Source: Nocardia veterana NBRC 100344 (GTDB lineage: Bacteria; Actinomycetota; Actinomycetes; Mycobacteriales; Mycobacteriaceae). Taken from it: a stretch of DNA of 64,000 nt. The position numbers and the translations under genes are program-made. The notes below the pieces were generated by a model. It was not told the DNA's origin. It ran no database searches and saw nothing but the letters and a program-made list of their open reading frames with translations. Shown piece by piece: positions 18,105 through 26,647 of this stretch (position 1 is the stretch's first letter; every line of letters starts with the position of its first letter). The DNA lies in the NCBI RefSeq assembly GCF_000308855.1, contig NZ_BAGM01000065.1, positions 51,534 through 115,533 of the forward strand, written 5' to 3'.

Positions 18105-18150
18105 ATATGTCGAAAAGGTGGCGCAGACTCGGACCACCTTTTCGACATAT
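18105..18150. promoter_or_regulatory. Large inverted repeat in the arsR-arsI divergent promoter
   Basis: Perfect 17-base arms, ATATGTCGAAAAGGTGG at 18105-18121 and its exact complement at 18134-18150, around a 12-base spacer. A TTGACA-like -35 hexamer lies at 18100-18105 on the plus strand. The element occupies most of the 92-base gap between arsR and arsI. It is best read as the ArsR operator, perhaps two sites, controlling both directions. Confidence 0.8.
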
Positions 18151-18170
18151 ATCGCATCACGGAGGTTCTC

Positions 18171-18686
18171 ATGTCTCGCGTACAGCTCGCCCTCAACGTC
18201 GACGATCTCGACCGGGCAGTGGCGTTCTACGCCACGTTGTTCGGCGCCGAACCGGCCAAACGCAAGCCCGGTTACGCGAACTTCGCGATCGAACAGCCAC
18301 CGCTGAAGCTCGTCCTCCTGGAAGGCGCCGGGGCGGGCGGCACGATCAACCACCTGGGAATCGAGGTCGACAGCTCGGACGCGGTGCACGCCGAGATCGC
18401 CCGCCTGTCGCAGGCGGGACTGTGCACCGAGGAGCAGCGCGCCACCACATGCTGCTTCGCACAGCAGGACAAGGCGTGGGTCACCGGCCCGCACGGCGAG
18501 AAGTGGGAGGTGTACACGGTGCTCGCGGACTCCGAAACATTCGGCGCCGCACCACAATTCGCAGCAGAAGGCGCCACTCCCCGCCAGGCGTGCTGCGACA
18601 CCGCCGACGCCACCCCGGAGGGGGCGTGCTGCACCGCGGCAGACAAGCGTGCCGCGATCGCCGCCGGCGCCACCTGCTGCCGCTGA
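18171..18686 (+). CDS. arsI: ArsI/CadI-type organoarsenical C-As lyase
   Basis: A 171-residue VOC-fold dioxygenase that cleaves the C-As bond of trivalent organoarsenicals such as MAs(III). The diagnostic motif TTCCFAQQDKAWV contains the vicinal Cys94-Cys95 that bind arsenic. Predicted Fe ligands are Gln5 (VQLALNV), His61 (NHLGIEV) and Glu113 (KWEVYTV), matching the Gln/His/Glu pattern of ArsI. The C-terminal tail carries three more CC pairs (141-142, 153-154, 169-170), common in ArsI proteins and perhaps metalloid scavenging. It follows the inverted repeat and is divergent from arsR. Confidence 0.93.
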   Translation: MSRVQLALNVDDLDRAVAFYATLFGAEPAKRKPGYANFAIEQPPLKLVLLEGAGAGGTINHLGIEVDSSDAVHAEIARLSQAGLCTEEQRATTCCFAQQDKAWVTGPHGEKWEVYTVLADSETFGAAPQFAAEGATPRQACCDTADATPEGACCTAADKRAAIAAGATCCR

Positions 18687-18729
18687 ACGACCGCGGACCC
18701 GAACCTGTCGCCCGTGAACTTGCCCCGCC

Positions 18730-18754
18730 ATATCGATAACAGTCAATATCGATA
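18730..18754. promoter_or_regulatory. Repeated ATATCGATA boxes before the second arsR
   Basis: The 9-mer ATATCGATA occurs at 18730-18738 and 18746-18754, with a seven-base spacer. Each contains the palindrome TATCGATA. The second copy ends one base before the GTG of the downstream arsR. The arrangement fits an ArsR operator that overlaps the translation start, implying autoregulation. Confidence 0.6.
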
Positions 18755-18755
18755 G

Positions 18756-19133
18756 GTGTCTAATTCGAAGTGGCCGACGACCGTGGCCTCGCCCGCCGGA
18801 TGCGAGGCCACACCTCGGTTGCGGCCGGTGATCGGGCCGGACGCGGCGCACGAGATCGCGGCGATGTTCAAGGCGCTGGCCGATCCCGTGCGGTTACGGG
18901 TGCTGTCGGCGATCGCGGCGCGCGACGGTGGCGAGGCCTGTGTCTGCGACGTCTCCGACGGCCTGGACGTCAGCCAGCCCACCATCTCCCATCACCTGAA
19001 GGTGCTGCGCGACGCGGGGCTGGTCACCAGCGAGCGGCGCGCCTCCTGGGTGTACTACCGCGTGGTTCCCGAAGCGCTGCAATGCCTTTCGGCTCTACTC
19101 GCCGATTACGCGGGGGCCGAGGTGCGCGCGTGA
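18756..19133 (+). CDS. arsR: ArsR-family repressor, CxC type
   Basis: A 125-residue winged-helix repressor. Seen: IAAMFKALADPVRLRVLSAI, then GGEACVCDVSDGL, which holds Cys62 and Cys64 in the classic ELCVCDL metal site of E. coli-type ArsR, and the recognition helix LDVSQPTISHHLKVLRDAGL. It therefore differs in sensor design from the divergent arsR at 18 kb. GTG 18756 is the only start that clears the operator-like repeats. Its stop overlaps the Acr3 start by GTGA, so it leads an arsR-acr3-arsC operon. Confidence 0.92.
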   Translation: MSNSKWPTTVASPAGCEATPRLRPVIGPDAAHEIAAMFKALADPVRLRVLSAIAARDGGEACVCDVSDGLDVSQPTISHHLKVLRDAGLVTSERRASWVYYRVVPEALQCLSALLADYAGAEVRA

Positions 19134-20221
19134 CGGTCACCGAATCCGGAGCGGTCGTCGGCAAACTGTCCACGCTCGATCGCTTCCTGCCGATCTGGAT
19201 CGGGGCCGCGATGGCGGCGGGCCTGCTGCTCGGGCGCTTCCTGCCCGGACTCGGTGACGTGTTGTCGGCGATCCAGGTGGACGGGATCTCGCTGCCCATC
19301 GCGATCGGTCTGCTGATCATGATGTATCCGGTGCTGGCGAAGGTCCGCTACGACCGGCTCGGCACGGTGGCCGCGGACCGGAGGCTGCTGCTCGGATCGC
19401 TGGTCTCGAATTGGGTGGTCGGTCCTGCGCTGATGTTCGCTCTCGCCTGGCTGCTGCTGCCGGATCTGCCCGAGTACCGGACCGGACTCGTCATCGTCGG
19501 GCTCGCCAGATGCATTGCGATGGTGATCATCTGGAACGATCTCGCCTGCGGCGATCGCGAGGCCGCCGCCGTGCTCGTGGCGTTGAATTCGATCTTCCAG
19601 GTCCTGATGTTCGCGGCCCTCGGCTGGTTCTACCTGTCGGTCCTGCCCGGATGGCTCGGACTCGAGCAAACCACCATCGAGACCTCCCCGTGGCACATCG
19701 CCGAATCTGTGCTCATCTTCCTCGGCATCCCGCTGATCTGCGGATATCTCACCCGCCGGCTCGGCGAGAAGGCCCGCGGCCGGCAGTGGTACGAAGGGCG
19801 ATTGCTGCCGCGAATCGGACCGTGGGCGCTGTACGGACTGCTGTTCACGATCGTGATCCTGTTCGCCCTGCAGGGCGACCGGATTTCGGCGCACCCGTGG
19901 GACGTCGCGCGAATCGCGCTGCCCCTGCTGGTCTACTTCGCGGTCATGTGGGGCGGCGGCTACCTCTACGGCCGCCTGGCCGGCCTCGGCTACGAACGCA
20001 CCACCACCCTCGCCTTCACCGCCGCCGGCAACAACTTCGAGCTCGCCATCGCCGTCGCGATCGCCACCTACGGCGCTGGCTCCGGACAAGCCCTCGCCGG
20101 CGTCGTCGGCCCGTTGATCGAAGTCCCCGTGCTCGTCGGCCTGGTCTACGTCTCCCTCGCACTACGCCCCGGATTCACTCCCGCCGCGACCGAACCCGGG
20201 AAAGGCTCTCGACGGCAATGA
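19130..20221 (+). CDS. acr3: Acr3-family arsenite efflux permease
   Basis: A 363-residue carrier with about ten membrane helices that exports As(III). Seen: LDRFLPIWIGAAMAAGLLLG at the start, LLIMMYPVLAKVRYDRLG, and GLARCIAMVIIWNDLACGD, which holds the conserved Cys needed for transport in Acr3 proteins. FTAAGNNFELAIAVAIATYG follows near the end. GTG 19130 overlaps the arsR stop (GTGA) and its own stop overlaps arsC (ATGA). Length and motifs separate it from the unrelated ArsB family. Confidence 0.95.
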   Translation: MTVTESGAVVGKLSTLDRFLPIWIGAAMAAGLLLGRFLPGLGDVLSAIQVDGISLPIAIGLLIMMYPVLAKVRYDRLGTVAADRRLLLGSLVSNWVVGPALMFALAWLLLPDLPEYRTGLVIVGLARCIAMVIIWNDLACGDREAAAVLVALNSIFQVLMFAALGWFYLSVLPGWLGLEQTTIETSPWHIAESVLIFLGIPLICGYLTRRLGEKARGRQWYEGRLLPRIGPWALYGLLFTIVILFALQGDRISAHPWDVARIALPLLVYFAVMWGGGYLYGRLAGLGYERTTTLAFTAAGNNFELAIAVAIATYGAGSGQALAGVVGPLIEVPVLVGLVYVSLALRPGFTPAATEPGKGSRRQ

Positions 20222-20675
20222 AACCCCGCGTCCTGTTCGTCTGCGTCCACAACGCCGGGCGTTCCCGGATGGCACACGGTTTCCTCGACCACCTCGCCGG
20301 TGACCGTATCGAGGTCCGCTCCGCCGGGACCGAGCCCGCCGACCGCATCAATCCGGTGGTGATCGCGGCCATGCGGGAAGTCGGTATCGACATCGCCGCC
20401 GGCACACCGACGGTCCTCACCCCCGATTCCGTCCGCATCAGCGATGTCGTGATCACGATGGGCTGCGGCGACAGGTGCCCGCGCTTCCCCGGCGTCGACT
20501 ACCGCGACTGGACAATCGACGGCCCGGCGAGACGGTCCGTCGCGCCAGGCACCGGACGGCGGATTTCGCTCGCAAAGCACCCATCCGTGCGGCGAAACCC
20601 GCTGCTACCGCGGGTCGGCGACGGATTCGCGCAGCCGCGGCGCGGGCAACCGTGCGCGGCGGGGCCGATCGGTAG
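20218..20675 (+). CDS. arsC: Arsenate reductase ArsC (LMW-phosphatase type), C-terminus apparently frameshifted
   Basis: Reduces As(V) to As(III) for the Acr3 pump. The catalytic P-loop VCVHNAGRSRMAHGF is intact with Cys10, and the conserved DVVITMGCGDRCP is present to about residue 90. After DYRDWTIDGPA (about residue 103) the frame loses similarity and would run on to 20850, 166 bases into the next gene. The neighbouring frame gives GETVRRARHRTADFARK, which partly resembles the usual DPAGQTVEAVRPIRDDLERR ending, and stops at 20675 just before the methyltransferase start. A 1-base or 4-base deletion near 20525 would explain this. Activity is uncertain. Confidence 0.75.
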
Positions 20676-20684
20676 GTTGGCGAC

Positions 20685-21557
20685 ATGCGTACCGACGAAG
20701 ATTCCTGGGATATCACCACCGGCGTCGGCTCCACGGCATTGTTCGTCGCCGCCGCTCGCGCCCTGGGGGGACGGACTGCCGATACTCCGGCGCGCGATCC
20801 GTTCGCCGAGTTGTTCGTCTCGGCCGCCGGCGGCGAGTGGGCCGATCTGATGGCCGGCCGCCTGAGCGAACATCCCCTGTTGACAGCCGATTTCGGGGTT
20901 CCGTTCCAGCAGCACCAGGTGGCTCGCACCCGCTATTTCGACGATTTCCTCCAGGCCGCGACCACCGCGGGCATCCGGCAGGTGGTGCTCCTCGCGGCCG
21001 GCCTGGACGCGCGCGCCTACCGATTGCCGGCGCTCGCCGGCTGCACGGTCTACGAATTGGACCGCCGGCAGATCCTGGAGTTCAAACGCGAAACCCTCGC
21101 CGGCGCCGGGCACCGGCCACTCGCCGACCGCCGGGAGGTCGCGGTCGATCTGCGTGGCGATTGGCCGAAAGCCTTGCGCGACAGCGGCTTCGACCCCGAC
21201 CGTCCGGCCGCCTGGCTGATCGAGGGGCTGCTGATCTATCTGACCCCGAGCGCGCAGGATCAGCTGTTCGACGCGGTCGATGCGCTGAGCGCACCGGGCA
21301 GCCGAGTCGCCATCGAACAGATGGATCCGCTGCCCGCAGAGGCGGCCGAGGAACTGGTCGCCGACGGCGGGTCCGGTTCGGAATGGCTGCGGTTGATCTA
21401 CAACGAGCCGCGCCGCGAGGCCACCGACTGGTTCGGCGAACGCGAATGGACCGGTGAGCGTATTTCGCTGCCCGACTACATCCGCGCCCTCGGCCACACC
21501 CCCGCCGACGAGGGCCGGCAGTCGCTGATCAATCTGGTGACCGTGGTCCGTTCCTGA
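20685..21557 (+). CDS. SAM-dependent methyltransferase, TIGR00027 / leucine carboxyl methyltransferase-like
   Basis: A 290-residue member of the putative methyltransferase family expanded in mycobacteria, Nocardia and Streptomyces. Seen: WDITTGVGSTALFVAAARAL at the N-terminus, the SAM-binding QVVLLAAGLDARAYRLP and CTVYELDRRQILEFK, and AAWLIEGLLIYLTPSAQDQL. The substrate of this family is mostly unknown. The start is nine bases after the reconstructed arsC stop, but a functional link to arsenic is not implied by the family. Confidence 0.9.
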   Translation: MRTDEDSWDITTGVGSTALFVAAARALGGRTADTPARDPFAELFVSAAGGEWADLMAGRLSEHPLLTADFGVPFQQHQVARTRYFDDFLQAATTAGIRQVVLLAAGLDARAYRLPALAGCTVYELDRRQILEFKRETLAGAGHRPLADRREVAVDLRGDWPKALRDSGFDPDRPAAWLIEGLLIYLTPSAQDQLFDAVDALSAPGSRVAIEQMDPLPAEAAEELVADGGSGSEWLRLIYNEPRREATDWFGEREWTGERISLPDYIRALGHTPADEGRQSLINLVTVVRS

Positions 21558-21617
21558 TCCGAACCGTCGACGCCGGTCGCCACCCGCGCCGAATCCGGAA
21601 ACCGCACAGGAGCGCGG

Positions 21618-22106
21618 CTACCGCTCGGCTCGGCGGGGAACATCGGTACCGTTCGTGCGGCGTCGTCGTGGTCGCTCTCCCGGTACCAGCAGGGCGATCA
21701 CGGCGACGATCAGCGCGCCGCCGAACAGGTACAGCCCCCAGGTCCCGCTCAGCAGATGCCGATAGTCGTCCCGTAGCTGGGTTCCGAACCGCTCGTCGAG
21801 CCGCCACGCCGGCACCGCGAGGGCGGCCAGCCCGGCGAGCACGCCGAGCCAACCCAGCACTCGCGATCCGAACAGCCCCGCCAGTAGCATCACCAGGGCG
21901 ACCAGCAGCAACACGACCGTGTAGGAGACCCGCAGCTGCGGACTCTGAGCCTGCACCGCGTCCAGGGGAATGCCGCCCGCGAAACCGTCCCGAATGTCGA
22001 CGAGGCCGATGTGGCGAGCCTCCACGATCCCGACGAACCGGCCGAATGCGCCGACGGCCATCACGACACCGCAGGCGAACAGCACCAGGTGGACGACAGT
22101 GCGCAT
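21618..22106 (-). CDS. Predicted four-helix membrane protein
   Basis: A 162-residue integral membrane protein with about four transmembrane segments: VHLVLFACGVVMAVGAFGRF, VVLLLVALVMLLAGLFGSRV, LGWLGVLAGLAALAVPAW and YLFGGALIVAVIALLVPG. It ends in a basic tail (RPRRRRTNG). No known family was recognised. ATG 22106 is chosen because the first helix starts directly after it. It is convergent with the methyltransferase gene. Confidence 0.7.
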   Translation of the reverse strand: MRTVVHLVLFACGVVMAVGAFGRFVGIVEARHIGLVDIRDGFAGGIPLDAVQAQSPQLRVSYTVVLLLVALVMLLAGLFGSRVLGWLGVLAGLAALAVPAWRLDERFGTQLRDDYRHLLSGTWGLYLFGGALIVAVIALLVPGERPRRRRTNGTDVPRRAER

Positions 22107-22209
22107 GAATCCACGGTATGCCGGGCACGACCGCGGCGCAGCGATCCGCCGCCCGATCGTCGCCGTGTCGCGACCCGATCGCAGCACACCCGCCGCGCCG
22201 CCGCACCGC

Positions 22210-22671
22210 TCACGCGCCGGTGGTGGACCCGGGCCGCACGACCATCATGACGGTCACGATCACCCACAGCAGATTGAAGATCCCGGTCGTCATGGCCAAC
22301 CGTCCCGCGGCCGAGGCGGTCCGTTCGGGTTGTGTTCCGAGCATGGCGAGCGCGACCCGCTGGTCGGGCAGGATCATCAGCGCGAGGATCGCGGCGGCCG
22401 TCGCCGTCAGGGCGATCGAGACCACCAGCCACCCGGTGCCGAGGACGCCCAGGGCGGCGGCGGTGGCGAGGCCGAACACCGGCACCGCGAGGGCGATCAG
22501 CGCGTATACGCGGCAGATCCGATGCAGCAGGGGAAGATTCACCGCTGCCGGATCCGGCTCGGGGCCGGCGGCCCGGCGCAGGGCGGCGGGAAACATGCTC
22601 GCCGCGACCGTGACCGGGCCGACCGCCACGACGACGGCGAGCACATGCAGCGACAGCAGCAGTTTCGTCAC
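22210..22671 (-). CDS. Predicted integral membrane protein (DUF2269-like)
   Basis: A 153-residue protein with four membrane helices. The opening TKLLLSLHVLAVVVAVGPVT resembles DUF2269-type proteins, with a His in the first helix; the other helices are YALIALAVPVFGLATAAALG, WLVVSIALTATAAAILALMI and GIFNLLWVIVTVMMVV. GTG 22671 overlaps the stop of the upstream 104-residue gene by GTGA, so the two form an operon. Role unknown. Confidence 0.75.
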   Translation of the reverse strand: MTKLLLSLHVLAVVVAVGPVTVAASMFPAALRRAAGPEPDPAAVNLPLLHRICRVYALIALAVPVFGLATAAALGVLGTGWLVVSIALTATAAAILALMILPDQRVALAMLGTQPERTASAAGRLAMTTGIFNLLWVIVTVMMVVRPGSTTGA

Positions 22672-22982
22672 CGCGCGTGCTCCGCGGTGCGGCGGGTGCC
22701 GGTGACCCGCGAGGCGGGCAGTCGCCCGGCCTTGGCGGTACCGGTGAGCACATCACCGTCGACGGTCACGGCGAAGGCCAGGTTCAACCGCATCGGTTTG
22801 GTCACCGCCTGCGTCCACGTGAGGCGGTCGCCGTCGAGGACGACCGCGCCGAGCGGGACCCGTTCACCCGCGCCGGTCGCCGTACCGGTCAGCCCGCCGG
22901 GCGTCCGGTGCAGTTCGACCTCGGCCGCGATCCGGCCGATCGGGGTGGATATGGACAGATCCCAGATGCCTTCGGCGGACAT
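22668..22982 (-). CDS. Conserved-type hypothetical protein, small beta-rich (104 aa)
   Basis: A compact soluble protein. It opens MSAEGIWDLSISTPIGRIAA and alternates strands (VELHRTPGGLTGTATGAGE, LNLAFAVTVDGDVLTGTAKA), like a small beta-barrel. No signal peptide. It is translationally coupled (GTGA) to the downstream membrane protein. No function can be assigned. Confidence 0.7.
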   Translation of the reverse strand: MSAEGIWDLSISTPIGRIAAEVELHRTPGGLTGTATGAGERVPLGAVVLDGDRLTWTQAVTKPMRLNLAFAVTVDGDVLTGTAKAGRLPASRVTGTRRTAEHAR

Positions 22983-23037
22983 GGTGCAGTGTTCTCCTCA
23001 CGGTGGGGACGTTCGGGGTGCCGGACGCGGCCGGCGA

Positions 23038-23730
23038 TCAGAAGCCGACGGGCACGAGCCCGTCGCGCCGCCACACGGTGCCGCGTCGTTCGTGGGCGAA
23101 CAGGCTCTCGACGGCGTGGGCGATCTGCGGACCGACCTCACGTTCCAGCAGATACAACCCGAGATCGAGGCCGGAGGTGACGCCGGCGCCGGTGACCAGG
23201 TCGCCGTCGTCGACCACCCGCGCGGCCACGGCGTGGACGCCGGTGGCGTCCAGCAGATCCAGGCCGAGGTGATGAGTGGTCGCGCAGCGGTCCTCCAGCA
23301 GGCCGGCCATGGCCAGCACCAGCGATCCGCCGCACACCGCGGCCACGATGATCCGCGGATTCGCCATCGCGGCACGCAGAAGTCCCGGCAGCTCGGTGGT
23401 CAACGCGCGGCCCAGCAGTACAGGGACGAATTCGTCCGGACGCCACTCGCCGCTCGCACCCGCCTCCTGATCGGGGAGGTCCCCGGGCTCGCCGACGCGA
23501 CCGGAAGCCCCGGGCACCAGGACGATTCCGGGACGGGTGGGGTCGAGGGCCGCCGTGGCGTGCAGCGCCAGACCCCCGGTGCCGCTGATCACCGCACGCG
23601 GTCCCTCCGCCGTCACCAGTTCGACGCCGAGCGCGCCGTTCGATGCGGTGCCACCGGCATGCAGCACTTCGAACGGGGCGATGACATCCAACGGGTCGAA
23701 CCCGTCGAACAACACGATCTGCGCATGCAC
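23038..23730 (-). CDS. DJ-1/PfpI-family (class I glutamine amidotransferase-like) protein
   Basis: A 230-residue DJ-1/PfpI superfamily protein. It opens AQIVLFDGFDPLDVIAPFEV. The nucleophile elbow is IVAAVCGGSLVLA, with its Cys in the expected place, followed by ATTHH. It resembles the enzyme branch that includes isonitrile hydratases; substrate unknown. GTG 23730 has a GAAGGGA site. It is divergent from the GlxA-type regulator, whose N-terminal domain is of the same fold; such pairs are common and the regulator may control this gene. The 211-base gap between them holds no further gene. Confidence 0.85.
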   Translation of the reverse strand: MHAQIVLFDGFDPLDVIAPFEVLHAGGTASNGALGVELVTAEGPRAVISGTGGLALHATAALDPTRPGIVLVPGASGRVGEPGDLPDQEAGASGEWRPDEFVPVLLGRALTTELPGLLRAAMANPRIIVAAVCGGSLVLAMAGLLEDRCATTHHLGLDLLDATGVHAVAARVVDDGDLVTGAGVTSGLDLGLYLLEREVGPQIAHAVESLFAHERRGTVWRRDGLVPVGF

Positions 23731-23941
23731 GGATGGCGATCCCTTCGAGTCGGACGGCCCGGCCGGCGAGCCGGGGCACGCTCCGACGCTATGCGGCGGC
23801 CCCGACTCGGCCCAGTGGCATTTCTGCCATCTTCCGACGAAATAGCGACAGGAGGCCGAATCTCGTTGTGACCTGGACAATGTCCGGCACGACGAAACAC
23901 AACAGGAACTCCGCCGAGCGGCGCACAGGTAGATTCTCGCC

Positions 23942-24880
23942 ATGCACACCGTCGCCGTGCTCGCCCTCCCCCAGGTGGTCTCCTTCGACCTCGCCACGCC
24001 CGTGGAGGCCTTCACCCGAACCCGGTTACCGGACGGGCGGCCCGGCTACCGGGTACGCGTCTGCGCGGAACATCCCGAGGTGGATGCCGGGGTGTTCACC
24101 CTGCGGGCACCGTGGGGGCTGGCCGGCCTCGAGGGTGCCGACACGGTCGTGGTGCCCGGCACCGCCGATCCCGCCGCCGCGATCTCCCCCGCCGTGCGCG
24201 ACGCCCTGCGCGGCGCCGCCGCGCGGGGCACCCGCATCGCCTCCATCTGCACCGGCACCTTCACCCTGGCCGCGACCGGGCTGCTCGACGGGCTGCGCGC
24301 CACCACGCACTGGATCGCGGCCGCCCAGCTGGCCGCCGCCTATCCCGAGATCGAGGTCGACCCCGACGTCCTGTACGTCGACAACGGCCGGATCCTCACC
24401 TCGGCCGGCGCCGCCGCCGGGTTGGATCTGTGCCTGCACATGATCCGCCGGGACTACGGCTCGGCGGTGGCCGCCGATACCGCCCGGTTGTCGGTCATGC
24501 CGCTGGAACGTGAAGGCGGACAAGCACAATTCATCGTGCACGGCTATCCGCCCACGCCGCGCGGCTCGGTGCTCGAACCCGTGCTCGGCTGGCTGGAGAA
24601 CCATCTCGACACCGAACTCACCCTCGACGACATCGCCGCACAGGCCGGCGTCAGCACCCGCACCCTGATCCGCCGCTTTCGTGAACACACCGGCACGACG
24701 CCCCTGCAGTGGCTGCACCGCGCCCGGATTCGCCGCGCCCAGCATCTGCTGGAATCGACCGGTCATTCGATCGAACGGATCGCCGCCCAGGTCGGATTCG
24801 GTTCGCCGACCGCGTTCCGGGAGCGCTTCAAGCGCACCACCGGCGTCACTCCGCACGCCTATCGACGCAGCTTCAGCTGA
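23942..24880 (+). CDS. GlxA-family transcriptional regulator (DJ-1/PfpI + AraC HTH)
   Basis: A 312-residue AraC-type regulator. Residues 1-170 are a DJ-1/PfpI sensor domain (VAVLALPQVVSFDLATPVEA ... IASICTGTFTLAATGLLDGL, with Cys in the elbow). Residues 210-312 are the double HTH: LTLDDIAAQAGVSTRTLIRR and ESTGHSIERIAAQVGFGSPT followed by FRERFKRTTGVTPHAYRRSF. It probably controls the divergent DJ-1/PfpI gene or itself. The effector is unknown. Confidence 0.92.
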   Translation: MHTVAVLALPQVVSFDLATPVEAFTRTRLPDGRPGYRVRVCAEHPEVDAGVFTLRAPWGLAGLEGADTVVVPGTADPAAAISPAVRDALRGAAARGTRIASICTGTFTLAATGLLDGLRATTHWIAAAQLAAAYPEIEVDPDVLYVDNGRILTSAGAAAGLDLCLHMIRRDYGSAVAADTARLSVMPLEREGGQAQFIVHGYPPTPRGSVLEPVLGWLENHLDTELTLDDIAAQAGVSTRTLIRRFREHTGTTPLQWLHRARIRRAQHLLESTGHSIERIAAQVGFGSPTAFRERFKRTTGVTPHAYRRSFS

Positions 24881-24927
24881 GCGGCGCGCGCCGGGTTGAA
24901 TCCGGCCGTGCCGGGTAAGGGCTCGAT

Positions 24928-25050
24928 ATGGAGCTACTGGTGATCGTCGTCCTGGTCGTCCTGGTCGTCGCCGTGATTCTGTACCGGACGATCCGCAGCC
25001 GTCGCGGCGGATCGTCCGGACCGCCGGACCACGAGGGCAATCTGCGCTGA
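24928..25050 (+). CDS. Small single-helix membrane protein (40 aa)
   Basis: ATG 24928 with an AAGGG site opens a 40-codon gene: MELLVIVVLVVLVVAVILYR is one transmembrane helix, then a short basic, Gly/Ser/Pro-rich cytosolic tail ending HEGNLR. Its clean start, helix and stop, and its position between genes, suggest a genuine small protein. Function unknown. Confidence 0.55.
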   Translation: MELLVIVVLVVLVVAVILYRTIRSRRGGSSGPPDHEGNLR

Positions 25051-25110
25051 CCCCCGGCGCACCCGCCGCGCTCGGAGACCCGCTCCTCCACCGACAGGAA
25101 GGCGAAATCG

Positions 25111-26592
25111 GTGACGTCCCTCTGGCTCGACCGCACCCCCGTCTCGGTACCGACGACCCCGAACCCGGATGAGGAATACGACTGCGTCGTCGTCGGCGCC
25201 GGCCTCACCGGCCTGACCACCGCCCTGCTGCTCGCGCGCGCCGGGCGGCGGGTGGCCGTCCTCGAAGGCCGGACCATCGGCGCCGTCGCCACGGGCAACA
25301 CGACCGCCAAACTCAGCCTGTTGCAGGGCACCCATCTGTCGTCGATCGCCGCGAAACACTCCGCCGACACGGTGCGCCGCTACGTCGAGGCGAATCTCGA
25401 GGGCCAGCAGTGGCTGCTGCGATTCTGCGCCGAGAACGATGTCGCCACTCAGCATGCGGATGCCTTCACCTACGCCGGGACCGACCGCGCAACAGCCCTG
25501 GTACGCAAGGAGTTTCACGCCTGCGAACAAGCCGGGCTCGAGGTCGAGTGGACCGAGGACACCGAGTTGCCCTATCGCGTCTACGGCGCCGTACGGCTGC
25601 CGGGGTAGGCCCAGTTCGATCCGATGGACGTCCTCGCCGCACTCACCCTGCAGGCATGCCGGCACGGCGCGACGATCTTCGAACACACCCGGGTGCAGGG
25701 CGTCCACGGGTCGGCCGGCCGCGGACGGACCATCGTCACCGATCGCGGCCGGATCCACGCCCCCACCGTGGTGCTCGCGACCGGCACCCCCATCCTCGAC
25801 CGCGGCGGCTTCTTCGCCCGGCTGGAACCCGACCGCTCCTATGCCGCGGCGCTGCGGGTGCCCGGCGACTTTCCCCGGGGCATGTATCTGTCCGCCGACT
25901 CGCCCACCCGCTCGCTGCGGTATGCGCCGCACAGCGGTGAGGATCTGCTGCTCGTCGGCGGCAGCGGGCACGTGGTCGGCCGGGCACGGTCACCGAAAGC
26001 TCATGTCACCGAACTTCTCGACTGGGCGCGCCGCCACTTCCCGGGCGCGGAACCCACCCACCGGTGGTCGGCGCAGGACTATTCCGCGATCGACGAACTG
26101 CCCTATGCCGGGCCGCTGCTGCCCGGCGACGACCACCTGCTGGTCGCCTCCGGTTACGCGAAATGGGGTATGACCAACGCGGTTTCGGCCGCACTCGCAC
26201 TGACCGGCACGATTCTCGGCGGCCATCAGCCGTGGGCGGCGGCCTATCGGACCTGGCGCGGCCGGGAGGTCGCCGGGGCCGTCAAGGCGGCGTCGATCAA
26301 CGCCCAGGTGGCGCGGTATCTGGCGACCGGCTGGCTGGGTGCACTCCGCGGCGGTGGCGGCGTCCCGGCCGAAGGTGAGGGCCGGGTGGAACGCCGCGGT
26401 CTCCGGCCGGTCGGGGTGTGCACCGTCGACGGTGCGACCTCGGCGGTATCGGCGGTGTGCCCGCATCTGTACGGCGTGTTGAACTGGAACGACGCGGAGC
26501 GCTCCTGGGACTGCCCACTGCACGGGTCCCGGTTCTCCCACGACGGAAAACTGTTGGAGGGACCGGCAACTCGGGACCTGGATCTGATGTGA
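25111..26592 (+). pseudogene. FAD-dependent oxidoreductase with C-terminal Rieske domain, interrupted by an in-frame amber codon
   Basis: The frame encodes a DAO-type FAD enzyme (dinucleotide fold CVVVGAGLTGLTTALLLARA, then TGNTTAKLSLLQGTH) with a C-terminal Rieske [2Fe-2S] domain (VCPHLYGVLNW ... WDCPLHGSRFSHDG, two Cys-x-His pairs). At codon 166 (25606-25608) a TAG sits between RLPG and AQFDPMDVLAALTL; both sides are in the same frame and read as one protein of 493 positions. A single CAG-to-TAG change explains it. GTG 25111 has an AGGAAGG site. Either the gene is inactivated, the base is a sequencing error, or amber is suppressed. Substrate unknown. Confidence 0.85.
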
Positions 26593-26647
26593 CGACCGGC
26601 GTCCGGGCGGCCGGAGCCGGCGGGCCGGGGCGGGAAGGCGGTCGGGC

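Noticed and set aside
25606..25608. TAG as a pyrrolysine or programmed read-through codon
   Set aside because: No known pyrrolysine system in this group of bacteria and no read-through signal seen; a CAG-to-TAG point change is simpler.
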